From assembly GCA_943787205.1 (NCBI GenBank), contig CALSLN010000022.1, positions 1 through 36,934 on the forward strand: a stretch of DNA of 36,934 bases, in the 5' to 3' direction. Position numbers and translations under genes: made by a program. This DNA is from an uncultured Rhodospirillaceae bacterium. Lineage in GTDB: Bacteria > Pseudomonadota > Alphaproteobacteria > Rhodospirillales > Rhodospirillaceae. The notes beneath the pieces are model-generated. The model saw only the letters and a list, made by a program, of their open reading frames with translations. It did not search any database and had not been told where the DNA came from. Positions 8,022 to 16,336 of the stretch are shown here, in pieces (position 1 is the first letter of the stretch; every line of letters starts with the position of its first letter).

Positions 8022-8033
8022 CAGCCTTATCAA

Positions 8034-9122
8034 TTAGAGCGGATCCAATGGCGTCATGGATTCAAATCTAAGGTAGGCGTCGGTTCCATTCACTAGAACG
8101 CCGTCAAACCCCAGATCCATAATTCCTTTAAAATAATTGCCGACGACTGATTTCCATCGTGGATGCCAGTACTCTACGGAGAATGTTCCCATTCGGTCTG
8201 GATGGCGACCGACGATCCAACTCGGACTGCCAACTTCCCAATCGGGCTCCCAATAATACCGCGTGTCTTCAGCGTGCGAGATGTCGAGCCAAGCAAGAAC
8301 GAGGCGCCGGGCACCAAGTTCTTTGAACTTCAAGCTGTGAACCTCATCTTTAGTCAGAGGCTCATTGCCGTTGTAGAAGGCATCGATGACGACAGCATCG
8401 TAATTATTGCTGGCAACGCTCAGAAACCAGTCGCCTCGAGAACCGGTTGGTCTGCTTTGTGTCGCGATCAATATATTGCGAGCGTCGTCTAACGTTTCGA
8501 CGTTTTGAGAGTTTTCGTTTGTTGGTCGGCGTACTGGTACGCGGTCGAAGACATCGCTGTCATCCGAATCCGCATGGCTCACCATAAGCGCTTGCTGTGA
8601 TTGCTGCAGAGCCGCGACTGCGGCTGAATCACTACCGCAATGTTCAACGGACATCATCTCGACGCCCATCGCTTGAAATCTTTGAAGCTCAGGTAGTTTC
8701 CGCGCTTTGTCGCCGCAGAATTGATTGTTTAATGCGATGCCATCGATAGCCCGAATGAACCGACGCATAGGTAGTCCAAGTGGCACTATGACGTCGTCGG
8801 GAACAACCATGTTTTCTGGCCGCTTCGCTTCCGCCAGAATAAATTCTCGCTGGTCCCACCTCAGCAACTCAACCCCGGGCCGCGCCACTATTGCAAAAGA
8901 TGGATTACGCGTTCCAGCATAGTCTGAAAGCTCTTCGATGATCTCTCGCATGCGGTTTCGGTAATTTGGCACTCGTGACAAGGGGATCATCCCTTCGTCC
9001 ATCATTGGCTTGCTTAAGATGAGATCATCGTCTTGGCTAAGCACCGGCTCTGAGCCAAGTGCAAGCGCCATGACCAGAGCCAGGCCAAGCAGTAATCCGG
9101 TTCTCAGTGTCAAAGTTGTCAA
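8034..9122 (-). CDS. MJ1477/TM1410-type TIM-barrel protein, putative secreted glycoside hydrolase
   Basis: This 362-residue protein has a signal peptide (residues 1 to about 29, rich in Leu/Ala, ending VLSQ). The body follows the MJ1477/TM1410 (GH114-like, endo-polygalactosaminidase-related) family: LVLAWLDISHAED, YYWEPDWEVGSPSWI, VEYWHPRWKSVV and DLGFDGVLVNGTDAYLRFE near the C-terminus, where the family keeps acidic active-site residues. The family has often been mislabelled as a cysteinyl-tRNA synthetase relative. It would act on an amino-sugar polymer in the periplasm or outside; the substrate is unproven. The final Asp in VNGTDAY replaces a commonly seen LDxxD arrangement. Its ATG overlaps the flavoprotein stop codon by 4 bp, so the two are translationally coupled. 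Confidence 0.75.
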   Translation of the reverse strand: MTTLTLRTGLLLGLALVMALALGSEPVLSQDDDLILSKPMMDEGMIPLSRVPNYRNRMREIIEELSDYAGTRNPSFAIVARPGVELLRWDQREFILAEAKRPENMVVPDDVIVPLGLPMRRFIRAIDGIALNNQFCGDKARKLPELQRFQAMGVEMMSVEHCGSDSAAVAALQQSQQALMVSHADSDDSDVFDRVPVRRPTNENSQNVETLDDARNILIATQSRPTGSRGDWFLSVASNNYDAVVIDAFYNGNEPLTKDEVHSLKFKELGARRLVLAWLDISHAEDTRYYWEPDWEVGSPSWIVGRHPDRMGTFSVEYWHPRWKSVVGNYFKGIMDLGFDGVLVNGTDAYLRFESMTPLDPL

Positions 9123-10219
9123 GACAGGTGCTCCATCACGTAGTCGGCGATCGCTAAACTAGACGTTAATCCGGGTGATTCTATACCGTAAAGGGCACAA
9201 TATCCCGAACATCCAGTTTCTGGCGGAAATTGGATACAAAAATCCTCAGCCGGGCTCCCCTGAGATTGGAGCTTTGGGCGAATGCCGGAATAACCGGGCC
9301 TGAGTTCACCATCTTTGAGGCCGGGCCAGTACTTTCGGATGGCCTTATAGAAGTGAGCCGCTTTTGACGCGTCGACCGCGTAATCAATCGAATCTATCCA
9401 CTCAATATCTGGGCCAAAGCGTCCCTGTCCTGAAAGGTCCAGGGTGTAATGTAATCCCAGGCTGGCTGACCCGGGTAAGGGGTAGATAAGACGGCTGAAC
9501 GGGGCTTTGCCACTTAGATAGAAGTAGCTTCCTTTTGCGTAATGCAAGGCAGGTATGGATGTCTCGGTTACACCGTCGATGGCCTGGCTGATCTTTTGGG
9601 CGCCAAGGCCAGCGCAATTAATCACGACCTTGCCTTCAAGCACGGTCTCTTCAGGGCCGCTAACTCGTAATTCAACGCCATTGTCTGTTGACCGTCCCTC
9701 TATAACTGCGCTGTTAAAGGCGACGACCGCTCCATGACGTTCAGCATCTCCCTGTAGAGCGAGCATGAAGCTATGGCTGTCAATAATTCCTGTCTCTGGA
9801 GACAAAAGCGCTGCCGCGCATTCGAGATTGGGCTCGAGGTTGCTGGCGTCGCTTGCACTTAGCCACTCCAACGCGACGTCGTTCCTTCCGGCGTGGGCCT
9901 GAAGGTTTTTTAGACCGTCTATCTCTGAATGATTTGCTGCGAATATGAGCTTTGTTGTTTTCTTCGCGGATACCCCATGGGTATCACAGAACTGATACAT
10001 CTGCCTGCGACCCTTAACACAGAGCTGCACTTTCAGGCTGCCTTCAGGATAGTAAATGCCTGCGTGGATGACTTCGCTGTTCCGCGAGCTTGTAGCGGTA
10101 CCGATGGCATCAGCCGCTTCAAGAACTATGACTTCACGCCCTGCCATTGCCATTGCGCGGGCGACGGCTAATCCGACGACTCCGGCTCCTATCACAATGC
10201 AATCAGTCGTTTCGGTCAC
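9119..10219 (-). CDS. FAD-dependent oxidoreductase, L-2-hydroxyglutarate dehydrogenase-like
   Basis: This is a 366-residue DAO-family flavoprotein. The FAD-binding GAGVVG motif is at 11-16, with a following acidic strand end (VLEAAD). SSRNSEVIHAGIYYPEGSLK and the C-terminal GIESPGLTSSLAIADYV are highly typical of the LhgO/L2HGDH group, which oxidises L-2-hydroxyglutarate to 2-oxoglutarate at the membrane. Other 2-hydroxy acids or amino acids are possible substrates. No signal peptide is present, so the flavoprotein is cytosolic while its coupled partner at 8034-9122 is exported, an odd pairing. It probably shares a transcript with the CGNR regulator 62 bp upstream. Confidence 0.85.
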   Translation of the reverse strand: MTETTDCIVIGAGVVGLAVARAMAMAGREVIVLEAADAIGTATSSRNSEVIHAGIYYPEGSLKVQLCVKGRRQMYQFCDTHGVSAKKTTKLIFAANHSEIDGLKNLQAHAGRNDVALEWLSASDASNLEPNLECAAALLSPETGIIDSHSFMLALQGDAERHGAVVAFNSAVIEGRSTDNGVELRVSGPEETVLEGKVVINCAGLGAQKISQAIDGVTETSIPALHYAKGSYFYLSGKAPFSRLIYPLPGSASLGLHYTLDLSGQGRFGPDIEWIDSIDYAVDASKAAHFYKAIRKYWPGLKDGELRPGYSGIRPKLQSQGSPAEDFCIQFPPETGCSGYCALYGIESPGLTSSLAIADYVMEHLS

Positions 10220-10281
10220 AGTGAGTGCGATACCCTTTTTGTCTATCCACCAAACCGTTTTACGTGATGCTTCGGTTCGGT

Positions 10282-10929
10282 TTACGTCGGTTGTCTTGAG
10301 CGATGATAGTGATCAGCCGCTTTTGCTCTATTGCCACACACTTCCATCCGGCACCATCGCCGTCGACCATTCTTAGATATATCATAAAAGTACAATGGAC
10401 AGTTAGGGTTCGCACAGCTTCGAAAGCGTGACAGCTTATCGTTACAAACAAAGCCTGCGAATGAGTGGGCGAGGGCTGTCAAACCTTGATGTGGCGACGG
10501 TGTTGCTGCTGCAAAGCCGAGCGTAAAGTCTTGGCCTGTTTTAGAGAGCCTGAATCCCCCGTCTTCAAATTCTAAAATGTCGTTGACGAAAGAGGTCGCT
10601 CCATCTGGAACGGCAGCATATTCGGCGATGTGTTCGCTGATTGTAGTCAACTGTTCCCGCACCGTTTTCGCGATGGCAAGTACGTCGTGGACTTGGCTGT
10701 ATTCATAGCCCACGAGTTCCCGCGCTCTATCCCGTGTAATGGCCTGTGTCATGACCAAGAAATGCAGGAAACCGCGCCAGTCACTTAAAGGATCTGTCGT
10801 GCCGGTAGGGCAATAGCTGGAATTGGTAAAATCGATGAACGCTCTATTGCCACAAAGCAGAGGTTTCCTGGCGGCTATCGATTTCGGGAGGGTCCCTAGG
10901 CTGTTGATATTGGAGGACACTGAACTCAT
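10282..10929 (-). CDS. CGNR zinc-finger / ABATE-domain putative transcription regulator
   Basis: The 215-residue protein ends with the CGNR zinc finger: Cys at about 172 and 177 (CANPNC), then RRRWCRMEVCGNR with Cys near 193 and 198. The N-terminal part contains LCGNRAFIDFTNSSY and WRGFLHFL, the conserved stress-associated ABATE region that precedes CGNR fingers. Such proteins are small putative transcription factors with unknown ligands. It heads a leftward group with the flavoprotein and TIM-barrel genes and lies divergent to the YHS gene, a layout common for local regulators. An inverted repeat at 10967-10998 in the shared gap is a candidate binding site. Confidence 0.85.
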   Translation of the reverse strand: MSSVSSNINSLGTLPKSIAARKPLLCGNRAFIDFTNSSYCPTGTTDPLSDWRGFLHFLVMTQAITRDRARELVGYEYSQVHDVLAIAKTVREQLTTISEHIAEYAAVPDGATSFVNDILEFEDGGFRLSKTGQDFTLGFAAATPSPHQGLTALAHSFAGFVCNDKLSRFRSCANPNCPLYFYDISKNGRRRWCRMEVCGNRAKAADHYHRSRQPT

Positions 10930-10966
10930 GGGCGGACTCTCACAGGTATGTGAACGGAATATGCAG

Positions 10967-10998
10967 TATAACCGGTAAAATACTATTGAAAGGTTATA
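10967..10998. promoter_or_regulatory. Candidate operator in the divergent CGNR / YHS promoter region
   Basis: TATAACC (10967-10973) and GGTTATA (10992-10998) form a perfect 7-bp inverted repeat with an 18-nt spacer in the 134-bp gap between the two divergent genes. A second small palindrome, GCGCA-GA-TGCGC, is at 11026-11037. Binding by the adjacent CGNR protein is inferred from position only. Confidence 0.35.
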
Positions 10999-11063
10999 GT
11001 TTCAAGGTGTATTGATTTCCTCATCGCGCAGATGCGCATTAAACAATGACGGAGGAATTCAAG

Positions 11064-11588
11064 ATGACTTTCGATTTAAGATACGCCGCAAAGAGCCTCG
11101 CCGTAGCCGCAAGCTCACTCGTTTTGGCAATCGTGCTGTTGAACCCAGTCTTAGCGGCGGAAGAGCACTATGTGCCGGATGGCTACGGTATCAGTGGATA
11201 TGATCCTGTTGCCTACTTTAACGCTGGCGCGCCCACCGAAGGGAATAACCAATACACCGCAAAGTACGATGGCGTGACGTACAAGTTTTCGTCTAAGGGC
11301 AATCTTGAGAGCTTCCAAAAGGACCCATCAGCCTATGTCCCCGCGTACGGTGGCTACTGTGCTTTTGGTACGGCAATGGGTCGCAAGTTTTCGGGCGACC
11401 CTAATGCTTGGAAGATTGTTGATGGAACCCTTTATCTCAATCTGAATAAGGATGTTCAAAAGCGGTGGGTTAATAATGTCCCTGGGTTTGTCAAAGGAGC
11501 GAATAATAATTGGCCGATCATCCGCACGGTTGCAGATGCTGAGCTAGAGGCCAATGCGCCTGAAGGAATAACCCTCGGAGCCCAATAA
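11064..11588 (+). CDS. Exported YHS-domain protein
   Basis: This is a 174-residue protein. A signal peptide (about residues 1-31, ends NPVLAA) precedes a YHS-like core: GYDPVAYFNAGAPTEGN, VTYKFSSKGNLESFQKDPSAYVPAYGGYCAFG. This form, with the conserved YGGYCAFG cysteine, is common in proteobacterial periplasmic YHS proteins suggested to bind metal or haem-like ligands; function is unproven. The ATG at 11064 is chosen because GGAGG (11051-11055) lies 8 nt upstream; the in-frame ATG at 11046 is before that site. It is divergent from the CGNR regulator and followed by a strong hairpin. Confidence 0.82.
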   Translation: MTFDLRYAAKSLAVAASSLVLAIVLLNPVLAAEEHYVPDGYGISGYDPVAYFNAGAPTEGNNQYTAKYDGVTYKFSSKGNLESFQKDPSAYVPAYGGYCAFGTAMGRKFSGDPNAWKIVDGTLYLNLNKDVQKRWVNNVPGFVKGANNNWPIIRTVADAELEANAPEGITLGAQ

Positions 11589-11616
11589 GCATCAGTTCTT
11601 AAGTCAGTAAGTATCC

Positions 11617-11653
11617 GTGAACCCTGGTCGCCATATTGGCGGCCGGGGTTCAC
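11617..11653 (+). terminator. Strong hairpin after the YHS gene, likely terminator
   Basis: GTGAACCCTGGTCGCC (11617-11632) pairs with 11638-11653 over 16 bp, the only two non-Watson-Crick positions being G-U pairs, around the loop ATATT. The stem is very stable but the tail (TCGTTATTG) is only mildly T-rich, so it may stop transcription or protect the 3' end. Confidence 0.6.
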
Positions 11654-11714
11654 TCGTTATTGATGCCGAGTCTCGCTCTCTATAGGGTGCGCTCAGTCAT
11701 ATGTCGGAGCGCCC

Positions 11715-12518
11715 ATGGCAACAGTTATAGTTTTTGGAAATGAAAAAGGCGGGACAGGTAAGTCTACGCTTGCTGTTCATGTTGCTGTAGCGCTTGCACG
11801 CCAAGGACTAAAAGTGGACGCCATTGATGGGGACGTGAATCAGGGCACCCTTTCCAGGTATTTAGAAAACAGACAGGCCTTTCTATCGTCCAACCCTGGC
11901 GCTCAGCTGGCGTTGCCACGCCTGATATCGAACTATTGGGTAACCTTCAGTCAGGAAAAGCTATCAGAGTGGTTTGCTGGCTTACCGGCTGACGTGGTTG
12001 TTATTGACACGCCAGGATCTCTCACACCGCTATCAGAGACACTTCATTCGTTCGCCGACCTCATTGTTACGCCGTTAAATGACAGCCTTATTGATCTTGC
12101 GGTCTTGGCGGATGTTGATCCAGAAACGGGAGAGGTTCGAAAACCAGGTCACTATGCTGAACGCGTTTGGAATGCGCGGAAGGCTCGCGCGGCGCGTGAC
12201 GGTGGATCCATCTCGTGGACGGTATTGCGAAACCGACTCAGTGCTTTGGATGCTCACAACAAACGGGTTATGGCCGATATTCTTGGCAAATTGGCCGCAC
12301 GCGTGGGGTTTGATACAGGGCCCGGTTTTGGGGAGCGTGTTATCTTTCGTGAATTGTTTCTTCAGGGCCTAACGCTGTCCGATTTCGAAGATAAATCTTC
12401 AGGCCTCGCCTGGACAGTTTCCCATGTGGCAGCCCGGCAAGAACTCCGAGATCTTATCGATTGTTTGGCAAAATCCCTAGGACAGGGAATAGCTGCATCG
12501 GTTGCTGAGTCGGGTTAG
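11715..12518 (+). CDS. mipZ: MipZ-type ParA ATPase, division-plane positioning
   Basis: This is a 267-residue ParA/MinD-family ATPase. The deviant Walker A GNEKGGTGKST at 8-18 carries the signature first Lys; VVVIDTPG is the Walker B region. Segments TLSRYLENR, VTPLNDSLIDL, VLRNRLSALDAHNKR and GFGERVIFRELFLQGLTL match MipZ closely. In Caulobacter MipZ forms a pole-to-centre gradient through ParB and blocks FtsZ assembly away from midcell; the same role is expected. One odd point is DGDVNQGTLSRY, where MipZ usually has a DLDxRQ-like stretch. GGAG about 7 nt before the ATG supports the start. It is followed after 9 bp by the VWA-like gene, so an operon is likely. Confidence 0.9.
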   Translation: MATVIVFGNEKGGTGKSTLAVHVAVALARQGLKVDAIDGDVNQGTLSRYLENRQAFLSSNPGAQLALPRLISNYWVTFSQEKLSEWFAGLPADVVVIDTPGSLTPLSETLHSFADLIVTPLNDSLIDLAVLADVDPETGEVRKPGHYAERVWNARKARAARDGGSISWTVLRNRLSALDAHNKRVMADILGKLAARVGFDTGPGFGERVIFRELFLQGLTLSDFEDKSSGLAWTVSHVAARQELRDLIDCLAKSLGQGIAASVAESG

Positions 12519-12527
12519 ACTTCACCT

Positions 12528-13232
12528 ATGTGCGCGAAACCCCTGACCTCAAGTGGTGTGAGCCGAGATGTATCGGCGTTTCTAGATGCTGCCGAGCAGG
12601 TTCCAGTTATCTCTGAAGACTCCTCTGGCCGCTTGATTTTTGCCATGGATGCAACGGCTAGCCGGGGTCCGTCTTGGGACGTCGCGATGAGTATTCAAGC
12701 GGATATGTTTAGTGAGGCGTCTGCACTCGGTGGTTTAGCGGTCCAACTGGTCTTTTATCGAGGGCTGCTTGAGTGCCGATCGAGCAAATGGACACGGGAC
12801 GCAGCGGAGCTTGGGCGCTTGATGAGTAAGGTTGGTTTTCTGGCCGGCAGGACCCAAATAGACCGAGTACTTCGACATGCACTAAAAGAGACAGAAAGAG
12901 GTCAGGTGAACGCACTCGTGTTTATTGGCGATGCCATGGAGGAGAGCCTTGATCTGTTAGCGGACGCTGCAGGTCAGTTGGGCCTTAAAAACGTCCCCGT
13001 ATTTATGTTTCATGAAGGTGGTGGAGAGCCCGCGGCATCGGCATTCAAGCACATCGCCAAGGTATCTGGTGGCGCTTATAGTCCGTTCGACGCCAATAGC
13101 CCTGGTGCGCTTCGTGCGTTATTGCGCGCGGTCGCTGCCTACGCTGCAGGTGGTAAAAAAGCGCTAGCGGCGTATGGGCGGGAACAAGGCGGGTCTGTGC
13201 AGAGAATTACTGATCAAATGACGAGGTCCTAA
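12528..13232 (+). CDS. VWA-like protein of the mipZ operon
   Basis: The 234-residue protein has a von Willebrand A-like Rossmann core: LIFAMDATAS at 37-45 in the position of the DxSxS metal motif (here D-A-T-A-S), VNALVFIGDAMEE as the central strand, and VPVFMFHEGG later. The metal site is therefore altered but could still bind. No signal peptide or membrane segment is seen, so it is cytosolic. Its role is unknown. It sits 9 bp after mipZ and 3 bp before the J-domain gene, so the three are probably co-translated and may act together. Confidence 0.72.
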   Translation: MCAKPLTSSGVSRDVSAFLDAAEQVPVISEDSSGRLIFAMDATASRGPSWDVAMSIQADMFSEASALGGLAVQLVFYRGLLECRSSKWTRDAAELGRLMSKVGFLAGRTQIDRVLRHALKETERGQVNALVFIGDAMEESLDLLADAAGQLGLKNVPVFMFHEGGGEPAASAFKHIAKVSGGAYSPFDANSPGALRALLRAVAAYAAGGKKALAAYGREQGGSVQRITDQMTRS

Positions 13233-13235
13233 CCC

Positions 13236-13982
13236 ATGTTGCCCTCAGTCATTCTTGGAATCGGACTATTGTTTGCGGCAATGTTTTTGATGCGTTGGTA
13301 CGCCAATGTTGACCCTGCCGCTTTAAGGCGAGTTCTGAAATGGGCTGTTATCTGCACCCTTGGACTGGTCGCGATGTTCCTTGCGTTGACGGGGCGCCTG
13401 GCCGCTGCATTTGGCCTAATTATGGGACTCGTCGCTTTTGGGTGGCGGATATTCAATATGTTGGCGATGTTCCAGCAAATGCGGGGAATGTTCGGCGGGC
13501 TTGGTAGTTTTGGTTCAGGCGCGAGCGCGTCCACCGGACAGTCCTCAAGGGTTGAGGCGCATTTCCTTCGAATGACTCTTGATCATGATAGTGGCCGAAT
13601 GGATGGCGAGATCAGTCTAGGTGAGTATCAAGGTCGAATGTTATCGGCCATGTCCCTTGAAGAGTTGCTGGTATTTCGGTCTGAAATCATGGGTGATGCC
13701 GACTCGCGTGGGCTATTGGACGCCTACCTCGATCGGTCCCATGTGGGCTGGCGAGATGATGCAGACGAAGACGACAATCAGTCTTCTGGTCAGTCTAATT
13801 TTTCAGGGCCGATGACGAGAGAAGAGGCACTCAGCATACTAGGGCTTGAGCGAGATGCAGACCGTAAAGCGATAAAGAACGCCTATAGACAGTTGATGTC
13901 CAAAGTTCACCCTGATCGCGGTGGGTCCGCGTACCTTGCTGCTAAGATCAACGAAGCCAAGGGCCTCCTTCTTAAAGATTGA
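13236..13982 (+). CDS. Membrane-anchored J-domain (DnaJ-like) protein
   Basis: This 248-residue protein has two or three N-terminal hydrophobic segments (about 3-20, 33-52 and 55-70), a linker with GGLGSFGSGASAS, an acidic middle, and a C-terminal J domain (about 195-248). The J domain contains EALSILGLERDADRKAI, an AYRQLMSKV helix and the essential HPD at 225-227, then AAKINEAKGLL, and ends there, as in Pam18/Tim14-like J proteins. It would stimulate DnaK at the inner membrane. Its client may be linked to the VWA-like and MipZ proteins encoded just upstream; that link is inference. Confidence 0.85.
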   Translation: MLPSVILGIGLLFAAMFLMRWYANVDPAALRRVLKWAVICTLGLVAMFLALTGRLAAAFGLIMGLVAFGWRIFNMLAMFQQMRGMFGGLGSFGSGASASTGQSSRVEAHFLRMTLDHDSGRMDGEISLGEYQGRMLSAMSLEELLVFRSEIMGDADSRGLLDAYLDRSHVGWRDDADEDDNQSSGQSNFSGPMTREEALSILGLERDADRKAIKNAYRQLMSKVHPDRGGSAYLAAKINEAKGLLLKD

Positions 13983-14104
13983 ACGGTGACCGGGATCGGT
14001 GTTGCAACGCACTGGCTCACATGGCACAAAGCGGTCGTCTAATGTTTCATTTGATCCGCAGATTTCTGCGCTTTCCTTCACAAAAGTGTCATGGGAGACA
14101 GGGT

Positions 14105-14977
14105 ATGACGAGGCGAGTACGTAAAGCGATTTTTCCAGTCGCTGGTCTCGGAACCCGTTTCCTTCCGGCGACGAAAGTCGTCGCGAAAGAGATGCTTCCA
14201 GTCGTGGATAAACCTCTTATTCAATATGCCGTAGAGGAAGCTATTGCGGCTGGCATTGAGTATTTCATATTTGTGACGGGTCGAGGGAAGTCGGTTCTGG
14301 TTGATCACTTTGATCACGCTCCAGAGTTGGAACAATTACTGAGTGAGCGAGGCAAGGAGCAGGACCTTCATGCATTGTTGTCTTCAATGCCCGAGCCCGG
14401 CCGCGTTCTTTCTGTCAGGCAACAGGTGCCTCTTGGCCTAGGCCATGCGGTGTGGTGCGCACGAGCGATTATAGGCGATGAGCCATTTGCGGTTTTGCTG
14501 CCAGACGAACTTCTGATGTCGGAGCCTGCTTGTTTAAAACAGTTGATTGACGTTCATGATGATGTTGGTGGCAACGTTGTCGCTGTCACTGAAGTGCCAG
14601 ATGAGCATACCAATCGTTATGGCATTCTGGACGTGGAATCCGACGACGGACAAGTTGCGAAGGCGAGGGGCATGATTGAGAAACCAGAGCCTAAGGATGC
14701 ACCGTCGCGATTAGCCAATATCGGTCGATACGTCTTAGACCCAAGCGTTTTTAGCCACCTTGATAAGCAATTATCGGGCGCTGGTGGCGAAATACAATTA
14801 ACAGATGCAATCGATGCGACAACTGACCTCGTTCCCTTTCACGGGGTACGTTTTAACGGCGAGCGTTTTGACTGCGGTGATAAAGCTGGTTTCGTCGCTG
14901 CCAACGTTGCCTACGCGCTCAAGCGTCCCGAGCTAGCAGACCGTGTTAGGGACGCGGTCGGCCACCTCTTCAAGTAA
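14105..14977 (+). CDS. galU: UTP-glucose-1-phosphate uridylyltransferase
   Basis: This 290-residue nucleotidyltransferase makes UDP-glucose from UTP and glucose-1-phosphate. The N-terminal motif FPVAGLGTRFLPATKVVAKE binds the nucleotide, with the usual Lys in the KEMLP segment; PLGLGHAVWCA, LLPDELL (metal Asp) and GMIEKP are family landmarks. The ATG at 14105 follows GGGAGACAGGG; a longer in-frame extension to 13979 would overlap the J-protein gene and is not conserved-looking. It is first of three sugar-nucleotide genes on the strand, with ugd 30 bp downstream. Confidence 0.94.
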   Translation: MTRRVRKAIFPVAGLGTRFLPATKVVAKEMLPVVDKPLIQYAVEEAIAAGIEYFIFVTGRGKSVLVDHFDHAPELEQLLSERGKEQDLHALLSSMPEPGRVLSVRQQVPLGLGHAVWCARAIIGDEPFAVLLPDELLMSEPACLKQLIDVHDDVGGNVVAVTEVPDEHTNRYGILDVESDDGQVAKARGMIEKPEPKDAPSRLANIGRYVLDPSVFSHLDKQLSGAGGEIQLTDAIDATTDLVPFHGVRFNGERFDCGDKAGFVAANVAYALKRPELADRVRDAVGHLFK

Positions 14978-15007
14978 AATTCTGCATAACGAGGGATATT
15001 CGTAAGT

Positions 15008-16336
15008 ATGCGTATTGCAATGATCGGAACGGGCTACGTCGGTCTGGTTTCCGGAGCCTGCTTCTCAGAATTCGGTCTCGATGTGATCTGTGTTGATAAA
15101 GACGCTGATAAGATCGAGGGCCTGAAGCGTGGTGAGATTCCGATATTTGAACCTGGTTTAGAACAGCTTGTAAAAACAAACTCCGAAGCTGGACGGTTAA
15201 GCTTCTCAACAGATCTCAAAGCAGCGGTTCAAGGAGCAGATGCCGTCTTTATTGCTGTTGGAACGCCAAGCCGACGAGGAGATGGTCACGCCGATCTATC
15301 TTACGTGTATGCGGCTGCAGAAGAGATTGCGCACGCGATCGATCAGTACACAGTCATCGTAACTAAATCGACGGTGCCTGTTGGAACAGGGCGAGAGGTG
15401 GAGCGCATCGTTCGAAAAACTAGACCAGACGCATCTTTTGATGTTGCGTCTAACCCTGAGTTCTTGCGCGAAGGATCTGCAATCAACGATTTCATGAGGC
15501 CCGACAGGGTTGTGATCGGAGCAGAGACCGCACGGGCGAAAGGCGTCATGCGACAGCTTTACCGTGTTCTCTATCTTATCGAGACGCCCATTCTATTTAC
15601 CGCTATCGAGACATCTGAGTTGATTAAGTATGCGGCCAATACGTTCTTGGCGACCAAGATCACGTTTATCAATGAAGTGGCTGATCTATGTGAGCAGGTT
15701 GGCGCTGACGTGCATGATGTCGCAAAAGGGATTGGGCTGGACGGCCGCATTGGGAAGAAATTTCTCCATCCGGGACCTGGCTACGGTGGGTCTTGTTTCC
15801 CCAAAGATACCCTCGCACTCGTTAAGACAGCACAGGATTATAATTCCCCTTTGCGTATTGTTGAGGCCGTTGTCGATATCAATGATAAACGCAAATCCGC
15901 CATGGCTGACCGGATCGTGAAGGCTTGTGGTGGGTCGGTAAAAGGTAAGACGGTTGCCATGTTAGGGCTCACTTTTAAACCGAACACCGATGACATGCGT
16001 GATAGTCCGTCACTCCCCATTGTCGCTGCACTGCTCAAAGCAGGGGCGACGGTGCAGGCGTATGACCCTGAGGGTATGAAAGAAGCGAAGAATATGATGC
16101 CTGACGTCACGTATTGTGAAGAAACCTACGCGACGATGGACGGCGCAGATGTCCTCGCGATCGTGACTGAGTGGAATGAATTCCGGAGTCTTGATTTCGA
16201 TCGGGTAAAGAAATTGCTTTCGTCCCCCATCCTAGTTGATCTTCGCAACGTCTACGCACCAGGTGATATGGAACAGCTCGGTTTCGACTATCACAGTATC
16301 GGTAGACCCGCTGGCTCGAAAGCGACTTCAGAATGA
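15008..16336 (+). CDS. ugd: UDP-glucose 6-dehydrogenase
   Basis: The 442-residue enzyme oxidises UDP-glucose twice with NAD+ to UDP-glucuronate, a precursor for acidic exopolysaccharide and lipid A or LPS sugars. The N-terminal Rossmann motif IGTGYVGLVSG is at about 6-16, with SNPEFLREGSAI at 148-158, SELIKYAANTFLATKI (Lys207) in the central helix, and the catalytic cysteine Cys263 in GYGGSCFPKD. The C-terminal UDP-binding domain has FKPNTDDMRDSPS. It uses the product of the preceding galU. The ribosome site GAGGGA lies upstream. Its stop codon overlaps the mutase start by 4 bp. Confidence 0.95.
   Translation: MRIAMIGTGYVGLVSGACFSEFGLDVICVDKDADKIEGLKRGEIPIFEPGLEQLVKTNSEAGRLSFSTDLKAAVQGADAVFIAVGTPSRRGDGHADLSYVYAAAEEIAHAIDQYTVIVTKSTVPVGTGREVERIVRKTRPDASFDVASNPEFLREGSAINDFMRPDRVVIGAETARAKGVMRQLYRVLYLIETPILFTAIETSELIKYAANTFLATKITFINEVADLCEQVGADVHDVAKGIGLDGRIGKKFLHPGPGYGGSCFPKDTLALVKTAQDYNSPLRIVEAVVDINDKRKSAMADRIVKACGGSVKGKTVAMLGLTFKPNTDDMRDSPSLPIVAALLKAGATVQAYDPEGMKEAKNMMPDVTYCEETYATMDGADVLAIVTEWNEFRSLDFDRVKKLLSSPILVDLRNVYAPGDMEQLGFDYHSIGRPAGSKATSE

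Noticed and set aside
13979..14104. 42-residue N-terminal extension of GalU
   Set aside because: The GalU family starts near MTRRVRKAIFPVAG, and a good ribosome site stands right before 14105.
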